Source of the DNA: Saccharopolyspora soli
Lineage (GTDB): Bacteria > Actinomycetota > Actinomycetes > Mycobacteriales > Pseudonocardiaceae
Assembly: GCF_022678645.1 (NCBI RefSeq)
Contig: NZ_JALBWV010000003.1
Coordinates: 62,001 to 126,000, forward strand
Length of the DNA: 64,000 bases
Direction: 5' to 3'
The notes under the pieces are model-generated. The model was given only the letters and a program-made list of their open reading frames with translations. It was not told where the DNA came from and did no database searches. Positions 27,149-37,300 of this stretch are shown here, piece after piece; within the stretch, counting starts at the first letter, position 1, and every line of letters begins with the position of its first letter. A program made the translations under genes and the position numbers.

Positions 27149-28360
27149 TCAAGGTTCGAGGTAGATGAAGCCACCCGCGTCGAGCGTGCGCCGCCGAAGG
27201 ATGTCGTTGCCGTCGAGCATCCGTCGCAGCGTGCCCGGATCGTCGGCTGGAGCGGTGCGCAGGACGGCGAAGAGGAACGCGACCGGCTCATCGGGCAGCC
27301 GGCGTCGCGGCGTGCGGATCACGTCGGTGCGAAACGGGTACAGCAGCACCAGCCCGCCGTCGGGGGCGCCGAGGTCGGCCGGATCGAGATCGCGCACCGT
27401 CCCGCCGATCACCTCATCGGCCGTCGAATCGGGCAGGAAAGCGTTCAACCACGGATGCGGCAGGTGCCACGCCCCGGTGCCGCGGAGCAATTCCTCGTGC
27501 GGGGCCATCCCGTCGAGGAACTCGAAGTACTCCACGTCCTGGGACTCCGCGCCGCGATAGCGGAGCCCCAGATCGGCGAACATCGGTGGCGTCCGGGTGT
27601 AGTAGGTGGCGAGGTCGAGCACGTACTCCCACTCCGAGCCGTCCTCGGCCGGTTTCGCCAGTCCTTCCAGGTAGTCGAACTCGCCGCCGGTCATCAGCCG
27701 CCGCTGGTCGGCGAGGAAGTCCGCGAGGTCGTTGTAGCGCAGCAGGCGGCGGCTGACCCGCTCCGGCGCCGGGACCAGCCGCAATGTGGCGCGCAGGATG
27801 ATGCCGTGCCGACCGTGCCCACCGCGGACCGCGTCGAACAGCTGCGGATCTTCGGCGGCCGAGCAGGTTCGAACCTCGCCATCCGGGGTGCGGACTTGGA
27901 GTTCGAGCACGTTGTCGGTCAGCAGGCCGTGTCGGTGGGTCGCACCGCCGATGCCGCCCACCGACAGCGTTCCGCCGACGGAGAGTTCGAGGTAGTCGGT
28001 CAGCACGGGCGGGGTTCGGCCTTGCGCGAGGCTCGCGCGCAGCACGTCGCTCCAACACGCGCCCGTGTCAACGGTGATCCGATCGCCGTCGACGTCGTGC
28101 ACGGTGCGCAACTCGTTGGTGTCGATCACCAGCCCGTCCGGGATCTGCGAGCTACCAGCAGGTGAGTGCCCCTGGCCGCGCACCACGTGCGGCAACCCCT
28201 GGGCCTCGGCGTACTCCGCCGCCGCGCAGAGTTCGTCCACCGAGGACGGTCGGGTCACCGCTCGCGGTAGGTGGTGCACGAGGTGGCCCCGGTCGTCGGC
28301 GGCGCTGTTGCGGGAGTCCGCGTCGGTGTGCAGGCGCGGGGCGTGCTCGGAGGTCTGCAT
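27149..28360 (-). CDS. FAD-linked oxidase (BBE/cytokinin-dehydrogenase type), short C terminus
   Basis: Flavoprotein of 403 residues with the PCMH-type FAD domain: PRAVTRPSSVDELCAAAEYA, GQGHSPAG (the GHS His usually carries covalent FAD), LSVGGTLSVGGIGG and a substrate domain with EFDYLEGL and YFEFLDGM. The protein ends at FIYLEP, before the DW..HFG and DP..VLTPG block that normally closes these enzymes, so about 50 residues appear to be missing. Neither other frame downstream restores that block. ATG 28360 precedes the first conserved region. It may be a natural variant or a truncated gene. Confidence 0.72.
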   Translation of the reverse strand: MQTSEHAPRLHTDADSRNSAADDRGHLVHHLPRAVTRPSSVDELCAAAEYAEAQGLPHVVRGQGHSPAGSSQIPDGLVIDTNELRTVHDVDGDRITVDTGACWSDVLRASLAQGRTPPVLTDYLELSVGGTLSVGGIGGATHRHGLLTDNVLELQVRTPDGEVRTCSAAEDPQLFDAVRGGHGRHGIILRATLRLVPAPERVSRRLLRYNDLADFLADQRRLMTGGEFDYLEGLAKPAEDGSEWEYVLDLATYYTRTPPMFADLGLRYRGAESQDVEYFEFLDGMAPHEELLRGTGAWHLPHPWLNAFLPDSTADEVIGGTVRDLDPADLGAPDGGLVLLYPFRTDVIRTPRRRLPDEPVAFLFAVLRTAPADDPGTLRRMLDGNDILRRRTLDAGGFIYLEP

Positions 28361-28595
28361 CGGTGTCCTCGCTCGTCGGTCCCGGGGCGGCGGCTCGATC
28401 ATGCCCAAGATCACCAGTTCGGTCGAATCCGGATCGGTGAGCGGTCGAACACAATGGGTCATCAGCACTGGTGGATCGGCGTGCGATGCTGCGGGCCCGC
28501 AGTTCCCAGCGTTCTCCCAGGTCGTTCATGCAGGTCTCCCGCACGTCAGAACTAGCTTGGCAGCAGATCTGGTGAGTTCCGTGGGAGTGGGGTTG

Positions 28596-29102
28596 ATGCG
28601 CGGTCTGGCGGTGCGGCAAGCGAAGGCAGCCAGACCCGTCACCACCGTCGCGCGGACCGCCAAGCGCGACAACGTCCTCAGCCAGGCCGTGCTCTTCACC
28701 GCCGTCGGCGTGCTCGCCACGCTCTTGAACGCAGGGCTCTACATCGCGTTGCGGGGCACTTTCTCGGCAGGTGCCTCGAACATCTTCTCGCTGCTGATCA
28801 CGGTCGTGGGCAGCAGCGAGGCGCACCGGCTGTTCGCCTTCGCCGACCGCGCCGAGCATCCGATCCGGATGCACCTGCAGACCCTCGCGGTGTTCGGCTT
28901 CTACTGCGTGTCGAACAACGTCGCGCTGGGTTTGCTGCATCTGGTCGTCGAAAACCCCTCCAGCGTCGCGGAAGCCGCCGCGGTCACCGCAATGAGCATC
29001 TTCGGCGGCATCACCCGGTTCGTCGTGCTGCGCGCCTGGGTCTTCAGCCGCGAGCAGCGGCCGGGACATCCCCGGCGCGGGCGGCGCGGCTGGTCGTCGT
29101 AA
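28596..29102 (+). CDS. GtrA-like membrane protein
   Basis: Protein of 168 residues with four membrane segments. The first is QAVLFTAVGVLATLLNAGLYIAL and the last includes SIFGGITRFVVLRAWVF, the usual GtrA ending. GtrA proteins are proposed to move lipid-linked sugars in cell-envelope glycan synthesis. ATG 28596 has GGGAGTGGGG upstream. Divergent from the FAD oxidase. Confidence 0.8.
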   Translation: MRGLAVRQAKAARPVTTVARTAKRDNVLSQAVLFTAVGVLATLLNAGLYIALRGTFSAGASNIFSLLITVVGSSEAHRLFAFADRAEHPIRMHLQTLAVFGFYCVSNNVALGLLHLVVENPSSVAEAAAVTAMSIFGGITRFVVLRAWVFSREQRPGHPRRGRRGWSS

Positions 29103-29162
29103 TCGATCAGGCTGGATACTCGGTGGGCAGAGCTCGGTGCTGGTCGCGAGTCGGAGGTATTG

Positions 29163-29843
29163 GTGGTTGATGGCGTGCGGGTGACCGGTCTGGGGCGTGG
29201 CATCACCGATGACGAACGCCGCGATGCGGCCCTGATCTGGGATTATCACCTGATGGAGCACGAGGTTCGGCCGTGCTCGGTGGGTATCGGGTTGGGTAGC
29301 CACGATCTCGGTGTGGCGAGCTTCGCCGCCGAGCTCTACCGGCGGCGCCTGTTCCCGGTTCTGGTCTTCACCGGTGGCAACAGCCCCAAGACGGCAGCGC
29401 GGTTCCCGCGTGGTGAGGCCGTGCACTACCGGGAGCGCGCGATGGCGTTCGGTGTTCCCGATTCCGCGATCCGCGTCGAACCGCGTGCTACCAACACCGG
29501 GGAGAACATCGCCTTCTCGCGGGAACTCCTCGCGACGCAGGAGATCGATTCGGTGCTGCTGATCACCAAGCCGTACATGCAGCGCCGGGCGTTCGCCACC
29601 TGCCGGAAGCTGTGGCCCGAAGTCGACATCGTCTGCGCTTCGGAACCGTTGTCGCTGGCCGACTACTCGACCGCGTTCGGCGACGAGCGGTTGGTCATCG
29701 ACATGCTGGTCGGTGACCTCCAGCGGATCATCGAGTATCCAAAGCTGGGCTTCGCCATCGAGCAGCAGGTGCCGGACGACGTCCGGCGGGCCTGCGACCG
29801 GCTGATCAGCGCAGGCTTCGACAGCCACGTGCTCAGGTCGTGA
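29163..29843 (+). CDS. DUF218 (YdcF/SanA-like) protein
   Basis: Protein of 226 residues with the DUF218 fold: GIGLGSHDLGVASFAAELY, VFTGGNSPKTA, VEPRATNTGENIAFSRELL and LLITKPYMQRRAFATC. E. coli YdcF binds S-adenosylmethionine and other members act in envelope metabolism; a role is not established. GTG 29163 is five bases after GGAGG; TTG 29160 is the alternative. Located 63 bp before the kinase operon. Confidence 0.8.
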   Translation: MVDGVRVTGLGRGITDDERRDAALIWDYHLMEHEVRPCSVGIGLGSHDLGVASFAAELYRRRLFPVLVFTGGNSPKTAARFPRGEAVHYRERAMAFGVPDSAIRVEPRATNTGENIAFSRELLATQEIDSVLLITKPYMQRRAFATCRKLWPEVDIVCASEPLSLADYSTAFGDERLVIDMLVGDLQRIIEYPKLGFAIEQQVPDDVRRACDRLISAGFDSHVLRS

Positions 29844-29906
29844 GCGCGAAGTTGGGCTCCAACCCGGTTCCACACTCACGACCAACGATCCGGGAGGAAT
29901 CCGAGC

Positions 29907-31340
29907 ATGACCACTGTCCTGGCGATTGACCAAGGGACCTCGGGAACCAAGGCCGTGGTGGTCGACGAGACCGACCGGACGCTGAGCATCGCCGAGCGGC
30001 CGGTGCACCCGCGCTACCTCACCGGTGGTGGTGTGGAGCAGGATCCCCGCGAACTGCTGGACTCGGTGCTGGACTCCGGGCGGCAGGCGGTCACCGAGGC
30101 CGGGGTGCCCATCGACTGCGTGACCCTGGCCAACCAGGGCGAAACGGTGCTGGCCTGGGACGAGAAGACCGGGCGGCCGCTGAGCCAGGCGATCAGCTGG
30201 CAGGACCGGCGGGCCGCGGAGATCTGCGCGACGCGCGGCGATTCCGCCGAGTTCGTGGCCGCGCGCACCGGCCTGGTGCTGGACCCGTACTTCTCCGCGC
30301 CCAAGATGCGCTGGATCCGGGAACGGCTGACCACCGCAGGTGTGGTGACCACTTCGGACACCTGGCTGATCCACCAGCTCACCGGCGAATTCGTCACCGA
30401 CGTCAGCACCGCCAGCCGATCACTGCTCACCGGACTGGACGCGGTGTCCTGGGATCCCGAACTGCTGGCAGTGTTCGGCCTCACCGACGAGCACCTGCCG
30501 CGCATCGTCGCCAACGACGAGCCGGTCGGCGAGACAACGCTTTTCGGGGCGACATCGCCGGTCGGCGGGCTGGCCGTGGACCAGCAGGCGGCGCTGCTCG
30601 CGCAACGGTGCCTGGCCCCGGGGGAGGCGAAGTGCACCTTCGGCACCGGGGCGTTCCTGCTGGCCAACATGGGGCAGGTGCCGGTCCGGTCGAGTTCCGG
30701 GCTGGCTGCTTCGGTGGCGTGGCGGGTGCGCGGCGAAACGTCGTACTGCTTCGACGGACAGGTCGCCACCGCGGCTTCGGCCGTGCGATGGCTGCGGGGA
30801 CTCGGACTCATCGCCGACGCATCCGAACTGGATCGGGTCGCGGCGCCCGACAGCGAGGGCGTGCTGTGCGTGCCCGCGTTGGCTGGGCTGTCCGCGCCGT
30901 GGTGGGCACCGGAGGCGAAAGCGGTCTTCACCGGGATGACACTGTCCACAGCGGCCGGTCACCTGGTGAAGGCGGTGCTGGACGGCATCGCCGCCCAGGT
31001 CGCCGAACTCGCCGACTGCGCGGCGCGCGACATCGGCGGGCCGCTGCAACGGCTGCGCGTGGACGGCGGACTCACCCGCAGCCAGGTGCTGATGCAGGCC
31101 GTCGCCGACCTGCTCCAAGTGCCGGTCGACGTGTACCCGTCGGCGCACGCCACAGCTCTCGGCGCGGCCGGATTCGCGCGCACCGCAGTCGATTCCGCGC
31201 TGCCGCTCGCGCGGGCGATCGTCGACTGGACGCCTACCACGAGCTTCGCACCGCGGATGAGCGCTGCGGACGCCGCCGGATTTCGGGTCCGGTGGCGGGC
31301 CACCGTCGATGCCGCCGCTGTTCCGAAGGAGCAGTCGTGA
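29907..31340 (+). CDS. FGGY family carbohydrate kinase (glycerol-kinase-like)
   Basis: Kinase of 477 residues. N-terminal phosphate loop AIDQGTSGTKAVVVD, the glycerol-kinase-like ISWQDRR block, GTGAFLLANMG and the C-terminal LRVDGGLTRSQVLMQAVADLL. It probably phosphorylates glycerol or a related polyol; the partners resembling anaerobic glycerol-3-phosphate dehydrogenase subunits favour this. The stop overlaps the next start by four bases (GTGA). First gene of a three-gene unit. Confidence 0.86.
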   Translation: MTTVLAIDQGTSGTKAVVVDETDRTLSIAERPVHPRYLTGGGVEQDPRELLDSVLDSGRQAVTEAGVPIDCVTLANQGETVLAWDEKTGRPLSQAISWQDRRAAEICATRGDSAEFVAARTGLVLDPYFSAPKMRWIRERLTTAGVVTTSDTWLIHQLTGEFVTDVSTASRSLLTGLDAVSWDPELLAVFGLTDEHLPRIVANDEPVGETTLFGATSPVGGLAVDQQAALLAQRCLAPGEAKCTFGTGAFLLANMGQVPVRSSSGLAASVAWRVRGETSYCFDGQVATAASAVRWLRGLGLIADASELDRVAAPDSEGVLCVPALAGLSAPWWAPEAKAVFTGMTLSTAAGHLVKAVLDGIAAQVAELADCAARDIGGPLQRLRVDGGLTRSQVLMQAVADLLQVPVDVYPSAHATALGAAGFARTAVDSALPLARAIVDWTPTTSFAPRMSAADAAGFRVRWRATVDAAAVPKEQS

Positions 31341-32725
31341 GCGAGACCTTCGACGTCGCCGTGATCGGTGCTGGGGTCGTCGGATCGGCGGTCGCCCGAC
31401 TGCTGGCGGGATACCACCTGGACGTCGCGCTGATCGAGTCGCGCTGCGATGTCGGCGACGGCACGAGCAAGGCCAACACCGCGATTCTGCACACCGGTTT
31501 CGACGCCGAGCCCGGCACGTTGGAATCGCGGCTGGTCGGCAAGGGGTATCAGCTGCTCAAGGACTATGCCGACGCGACCGGCATCCCGTACGAGTCGACC
31601 GGTGCGCTGCTGGTGGCCTGGGATGCGGAGCAACTGGCGGCGCTGCCCGGCCTGATGGACAAAGCGGAGCGCAACGGCCGCGCCGACACCGAGATCGTCG
31701 GCCGGGACGAGGTGTATCGGCTGGTTCCGGAGCTGGGGCCGGGTGCGCTGGGTGGCCTGGCGGTGCCTGGCGAGTCGATCATCTGCACTTGGACCACCAA
31801 CCTCGCGTTGGCCACCGATGCCGTCCGTCGCGGCGCGCAACTGCTGCGTTCGCACCACGTCGGATCGGTGACCGTCGGCGCGGCCGAGACCGAGTTGCAC
31901 ACCAACCGCGGCGACATCCGCGCCCGCTGGGTCATCAACGCAGCCGGGCTCGGCAGCGATGTGATCGACGCGCAGTTCGGCTACGACCGGTTCCACCTGC
32001 ACCCGCGACGCGGCGAACTGCTGGTGTTCGACAAGCAGGCCCGGCGCCTGGTCGACAAGATCGTGCTGCCGGTGCCGTCCAAGCTGGGCAAGGGAGTGCT
32101 GGTCAGCCCGACCGTCTACGGCAACGTGCTGCTGGGGCCGACCGCCGAGGACATGACCGACCGCGCAGACACCTCGACCACCGCGGACGGTTGCGCGTTC
32201 CTCCTGGCGAAGGGCGCGCGGATCATGCCGCGCCTGCTCGCCGAAGAAGTCACCGCCACCTACGCCGGACTGCGGGCGGCCAGCGATGTGCCGGACTACA
32301 CCGTCGAAATCGACGGCGAGCAGCGCTACGCGGTCGCTGGTGGCATCCGCTCCACCGGCCTGACCGCGAGCATGGCCATCGCCGAACACCTGCTGGAACT
32401 GCTGGGCGGAGCAGGGCTTGAACTGCGCGAACGCACTGATCTTCCAGGTCCGCCGAGGATGCCGAACCTGGGCGAGGCGTTCCTGCGGCCCTACGCCGAC
32501 GGTGCTCGTATCGCCCGGGACCCGGCCTACGGCGCAGTGGTGTGCTTCTGCGAGCGTGTCACCGTCGGCGAGATCCGAGACGCCATGCACAGCACCATCC
32601 CGCCGCGCGACATCGATGGCCTGCGCCGCCGCACTCGCGCGATGAACGGGCGGTGCCAGGGGTTCTATTGCGGGGCACGCGCCACCGGCATGTTGCAGGG
32701 CGATGAGCCGGAGGAATACCGATGA
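31337..32725 (+). CDS. GlpA-like FAD-dependent dehydrogenase with BFD-like iron-sulfur domain
   Basis: Protein of 462 residues. The FAD motif VIGAGVVGSAVARLLAG is followed by a DAO-type oxidase domain like glycerol-3-phosphate dehydrogenase, then a C-terminal domain with Cys pairs (CFCERVTVGEIRDAM and CQGFYC) typical of BFD-like [2Fe-2S] binding. GTG 31337 overlaps the kinase stop and the product's own stop overlaps the next start. With its neighbours it may oxidise the phosphorylated polyol. No membrane-anchor GlpC gene is present. Confidence 0.83.
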   Translation: MSETFDVAVIGAGVVGSAVARLLAGYHLDVALIESRCDVGDGTSKANTAILHTGFDAEPGTLESRLVGKGYQLLKDYADATGIPYESTGALLVAWDAEQLAALPGLMDKAERNGRADTEIVGRDEVYRLVPELGPGALGGLAVPGESIICTWTTNLALATDAVRRGAQLLRSHHVGSVTVGAAETELHTNRGDIRARWVINAAGLGSDVIDAQFGYDRFHLHPRRGELLVFDKQARRLVDKIVLPVPSKLGKGVLVSPTVYGNVLLGPTAEDMTDRADTSTTADGCAFLLAKGARIMPRLLAEEVTATYAGLRAASDVPDYTVEIDGEQRYAVAGGIRSTGLTASMAIAEHLLELLGGAGLELRERTDLPGPPRMPNLGEAFLRPYADGARIARDPAYGAVVCFCERVTVGEIRDAMHSTIPPRDIDGLRRRTRAMNGRCQGFYCGARATGMLQGDEPEEYR

Positions 32726-33978
32726 GCACCGCACGCACCCGGCTCACGCCCGAGGTGGTCATCGTCGGTGCGGGCCCGGCTGGTCTTCGCGCGGCGAAGG
32801 AGATGGCGCCGAAGGTCTCCGGCGAAGTTCTGGTGCTCGATCGCGAGCCGCAGGCCGGGGGTCTCCCGCGGCATTGCGCGCACCCGGGTTTCGGGATCCG
32901 CGACCTGCGCCGGATCACGACCGGTCCGGCCTACGCGCGGCGGTTGGCGCGCAGCGCCGCGCAGGCAGGCGCAGTGATCCGCACCGGTGCGATGGTCACC
33001 GGCTGGTCAGCCGACGGCGGGCTGGAAGTGACCACGCCGGACGGGCTGTGGGAGGTCCGTGCCGACGCGGTCGTGCTGGCCACCGGCGCGCGAGAACGTC
33101 CGCGGTCCGCGCGGTTGGTGCCCGGCGACCGGCCCGACGGCGTCTACACGACCGGACACCTTCAGAACCTGGTGCACCTCAAGCATTCGCAGGTGGGCCG
33201 CAAGGCGATCGTCGTCGGCAGCGAGCTGGTCTCCTGGTCAGCGGTGCTGACGCTGCGCGCGGCGGGCTGTCAGACCGTGCTGATGACCACCGAACGACCG
33301 CGCGGCGAGGCGTACGCGCTGGTCGCCGTGCCGGGCAGGCTCGGCCTGGGGATCCCGGTGCGCACCCGGACCAAGGTCACCCGGATCATCGGCAGGCAGC
33401 AGGTCGCGGCCGTCGAGGTCGAAGATCTCGACAGCGGTCACCGCGACACCGTGCCCTGCGATGCGGTGGTGTTCACCGGCGATTGGATCGCGGACAACGA
33501 GCTGGCGCGCGCCGCCGGTCTGGAGATCGACCCCGGCACTCTGGGGCCGGTGGTCGACACCGAGCTGCGCACCGACCGGCCAGGTGTGTTCGCCGCTGGC
33601 AACCTGCTGCACCCGGTCGACACCGCCGACGTCGCCGCCCTTGATGGAGCGCGAGTGGCGGCGAGCGTGCTCGACCACCTCGGCGGACGGCGGTCCTCGG
33701 CGCAGGGTGTCCGGATCGTCGCTGACGAACCGTTGCGGTGGATCTCGCCGATGCTGCGCCGGGTCGGCGATCGGCCGCCACCCCGCAGGCGCCTGCTGGC
33801 CTGGGTGGACGAGTACCTGGCGTTCCCAGTTGTCGTGGTGCGCCAGAAGGGTCGGGTCGTCGCCGAGCAGCGGTTGGCGTGGCCAGCCGCGCCGGGCCGG
33901 GTGTTCCGGATCCCCAGCGAGATCCTCGACGCGGCTCGTCCTGGCCAGGGTGACGTGCACGTCTCGCTGCGCCGATGA
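32722..33978 (+). CDS. GlpB-like FAD/NAD(P)-binding oxidoreductase
   Basis: Protein of 418 residues with the dinucleotide motif VVIVGAGPAGLRAAKEMA, LPRHCAHPGFGIRDLRR, an internal LATGARERPRSAR block and a second NAD-binding region (KAIVVGSELVSWSAVLTLRAAG). The C terminus carries an extra domain. It resembles the second flavoprotein of multi-subunit polyol-phosphate or hydrogen-cyanide-synthase-like dehydrogenases. Overlap of four bases with the upstream gene. A structured repeat element begins 137 bp after its stop. Confidence 0.83.
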   Translation: MSTARTRLTPEVVIVGAGPAGLRAAKEMAPKVSGEVLVLDREPQAGGLPRHCAHPGFGIRDLRRITTGPAYARRLARSAAQAGAVIRTGAMVTGWSADGGLEVTTPDGLWEVRADAVVLATGARERPRSARLVPGDRPDGVYTTGHLQNLVHLKHSQVGRKAIVVGSELVSWSAVLTLRAAGCQTVLMTTERPRGEAYALVAVPGRLGLGIPVRTRTKVTRIIGRQQVAAVEVEDLDSGHRDTVPCDAVVFTGDWIADNELARAAGLEIDPGTLGPVVDTELRTDRPGVFAAGNLLHPVDTADVAALDGARVAASVLDHLGGRRSSAQGVRIVADEPLRWISPMLRRVGDRPPPRRRLLAWVDEYLAFPVVVVRQKGRVVAEQRLAWPAAPGRVFRIPSEILDAARPGQGDVHVSLRR

Positions 33979-34115
33979 CGCCCTGGGACGCCGATCTTCG
34001 ACGTGTTGGGCGCCGAGAAACGAACTGAGCGTGTGCATTTCGTCGCACAGCGCGACTTTCGCCGCGCCAGTTGTCGGTTTGGCCGCGCAACTCTTTGGAG
34101 AGTGTGCGGAGTTCC

Positions 34116-34280
34116 TTGCGTGGCGGTGCGGGTGGCGGAACCTCCGAGGTTTTCTCGTCTCCGGGATCCCCGACTTGTGTATGTCCGATACGCGGCGTCG
34201 GGGCTGTCCTCGCGAGAATGCCTCTGAGAACCCGCGGCGGTGCCAGCTGCGAGAGTGGTTGAAAGCGGCTCACGCCGCTT
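34116..34280 (+). repeat. structured repeat element, copy A
   Basis: First of four family copies, sense strand plus, downstream of the GlpB-like gene. It opens TTGCGTGGCGGTGCGGGTGG. Arms CTCCGAGGTTTTCTCG (34142-34157) and CGAGAATGCCTCTGAG (34213-34228) pair at 13 of 16 positions plus one wobble. The inner stem is CCCCGAC/GTCGGGG and the central hairpin GTAT/ATAC. A second GGCGGTGC follows the right arm, and the copy ends with an AAGCGGC/GCCGCTT hairpin. It is the most diverged copy. Confidence 0.85.
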
Positions 34281-34367
34281 GCCTGACGACCACCCCGACA
34301 CACCAATCCGCGCAACTCTTTAAGCTCTTCGGGATCGAAAGCTTGCGGAAGAAGAGGTGGCGGTCGC

Positions 34368-37300
34368 GTGACTCAGCGGTCAATGCAGGTCACGCGTCCC
34401 GGATCAAGATCGAGATCCGCCCGCTGCTGGGCGGCTGTGCTCGGCCTCTGCGCCGCGCTGCTGGCCTTGGCCGTGCCGTTGCTGCCGGTCGAGCACGACA
34501 TCACCACCTTGCGCTGGCCGACTGCGGAAGGCACCAAACCGATTTCGGCGCCGCTGGTCAGCCACGCGCCGCTGTGGCTGACCGCGGATGTGCCCTGCGC
34601 GGCGGCGCGGAACCTGGACGCGCGCATCGACGGTCCAGGCGTGCTGATCGCGACCAACGCGCCGTCGTCGGATTACGGCGGGTTGACCGGGCTGAGCCTG
34701 CAGATCGACGCCGGGCAGCTCGTGCTCTGGTCCAGAGGGCACCAAGCGGGCACCGCTGTCCTTCCCGAGGGTGACTGCGCGATCTCGGTGCGTTCGGACG
34801 CGGCCGGTACGCAGGCCGATGTCGGCGGGCTGCCGCTCGCCGCCGTGCCGGGTGATCAGCGTCCCCAGCTCACCGGCATCTATTCGCAGCTCGACTCCAC
34901 TGTCGACGATGTGCGCGGCCTTGCTTTCGCGGCGCGTGTGGACAACCGCTTCGCGAGCCAGCCGACGCCGCTGAAGATCGCCGTGCTCGTGCTGACCGTG
35001 TTGACGTTCCTCGGCTCGATGATCGCGCTGTTCCGGCTGGAGGTCCGGCGGCCGCTGCGCTGGGCGCCGGTGCGGTGGTGGCGGCCCAAGTTCCGAGACG
35101 TCGTCGTCCTCGGCGCGCTGGGCGTGTGGTGGCTGATCGGTGCGATGACCGCCGACGACGGCTACATCCTGACCATGCTGCGCGCCTCGGACAGCGCCGG
35201 GTACGTCACCAACTACTTCCGCTGGTTCGGCAATCCCGAATCGCCCTTCGGCTGGTTCTACGAGCTTTACGCGTGGTGGGTGCGGATCTCACCCGCCACG
35301 CCGTGGGTGCGGCTACCGGCGCTGTTCCTCGGGATCATCAGCTGGCTGCTGCTCAGCCGCGGGGTGCTGCCGAGACTCGGGCAGCAGGTGCGGCGCAGCG
35401 AGTCCGCGGGCTGGGCCGCGGCGGCGGTGTTCCTGGCCTTCTGGCTGCCCTACAACAACGGTCTTCGACCTGAGCCGGTCGTCGTGGCGTTCTTCCTGCT
35501 GTCGCTGTGCGCGGTCGAGCGCGCGGTGGCCACCCGACGCGTGACTCCGGCCGCGTTGGGACTCGTCGCGGCGGCGTTCGGACTCGGCGCGAATCCGCAC
35601 GGCATGGTCGCGGTGCTGCCGTTCATCGTGGCGGCGAAGCCGCTGCTGCGGCTGTTGTGGCAGGGCATGCGGGCACGCGGGGTGCTGCCGGTGCTGGCAC
35701 CGGTCGCGGCCGCCGGGCTGGTGATCTTCGTCGGGGTGTTCTTCGACCAGACCCTGCAGTCCGTGCTGGATTCGGTGCAGCTGAAGACGAAGTTCGGGCC
35801 GAGCGAGTCGTGGTACGAGGAACTCGACCGCTACGACCGGTTGTTCGGGCCGTGGCCGGATGGGTCGCTGACGCGCCGGTTCCCGGTACTGCTGCTTCTC
35901 CTGTGCCTCGCGGCGAGCGCGGTCGTGCTGCTGCGCCGGGGCAAGATCCGCGGCGCTTCGCTCGGCCCGAGCCGCCGTCTGCTGGCGGTGGCCGCGCTGT
36001 GCTTCGTGGTGCTCGCCGTGACGCCGACGAAGCACACGCACCACTTCGGCATCCTCGCCGGGGTGGGCGCCGTGGTGGCCGCACTGACGGCGCTGGCGAC
36101 CAGTGCGGCGGTGCTGCGATCCCGGCGCAACAGGGCGGGATTCTTCGCTGGTCTCATGCTCATCTGCGCTTTTTCGGCAACCGGTACGAACTCGTGGTGG
36201 TACGTCTCGGGTTGGGGCGTGCCGTGGTTCAACCGGGCACCGAGCCTCGACGGGCGAAGCGCGAGCACGTACTTCCTGGCAGCTGCGGCGATCGCCGGAG
36301 CCGTCGCCCTGGTCGAGCACCTGCGCCACGACGAACTGCCGGTCACCACCCCGGACGCGCGTCGCCGGGTGCTGCGCCTCGGAGCCGCGCCGTTGACGAT
36401 CACCTGCGCGGTCCTGCTGCTCGGCGAGGTGGCCCTGTTCGCCACCGGGATGTACCGGCAGCGCGGCGGCTACAGCCTGGGCGCGGACAACATCAAGCAG
36501 CTCACCGGTTCGAGCTGCGGGCTGTCGGACTACATCGGCGTGGAGACCGATCCGCGTCGCGGGATGCTCACCGCGTCGCCGAGCCAACCGCGAAGCGCAG
36601 TTCGCAATGCCAGCGCGCGGTCGGAGGACTACCTCGAAGCGAGCTCGGCGGGCTTCCACCGGTTCGGGTTTCCGCAGGCACCGGCCTGGACACCGCCGTT
36701 CGGATTCGGCGGCGATGACGCACCGGTGTGGGGCAGTTACGGGCTGTCCGACTCCGCCACGGGCGAATTGCGCACCCAGTGGTACGACCTGCCGCCGCAG
36801 GCGGGCAGCGGTGCGGCACCGGTCGTCGTGTCGTTCGCCGGATCCGCGACCGGGATGAACTCGCTGACCGTCGAATGGGGCCGGGACACCCCGCACGGCT
36901 TCGAGATCACCGGACACGGCGAGGTCGGGCAGGACAGCGGGCGGTGGTTCGACCGCCGGTTCACTGTGGACGGTGCGACCAAGGTCCGCGTCGTGGCCGA
37001 GGACCAGAAGGTAGACACCGGCGGCTGGCTCGCCTTCAGCGCGCCTCGCGTTCCGCAGCTGACCCCGATGACGAACGTGATCGGCGATGCCCCGGCCTTC
37101 GTCGAATGGCCAGCTGCCCTGGTGCACCCGTGCCTGCGCCTCGCCCGGCTGCACAACGGCGTCGCCGAATTGCCGCGGTTCAGGGTCGCTGGGGGCGGCA
37201 TCATGCGGGACATGGGCCAGAGCTGGTCGGCGCCCGGCGGCGGCGGACCGTTCGGCTGGCTCAGCGTGGCCAGCAGCATGCGGGAGATGCCGACCTACCT

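Noticed and set aside
34204..34280. The basic peptide frame in the repeats annotated as a gene
   Set aside because: No ribosome site precedes the ATG, which lies in a hairpin loop; stem covariation explains conservation better. Kept only as a finding.
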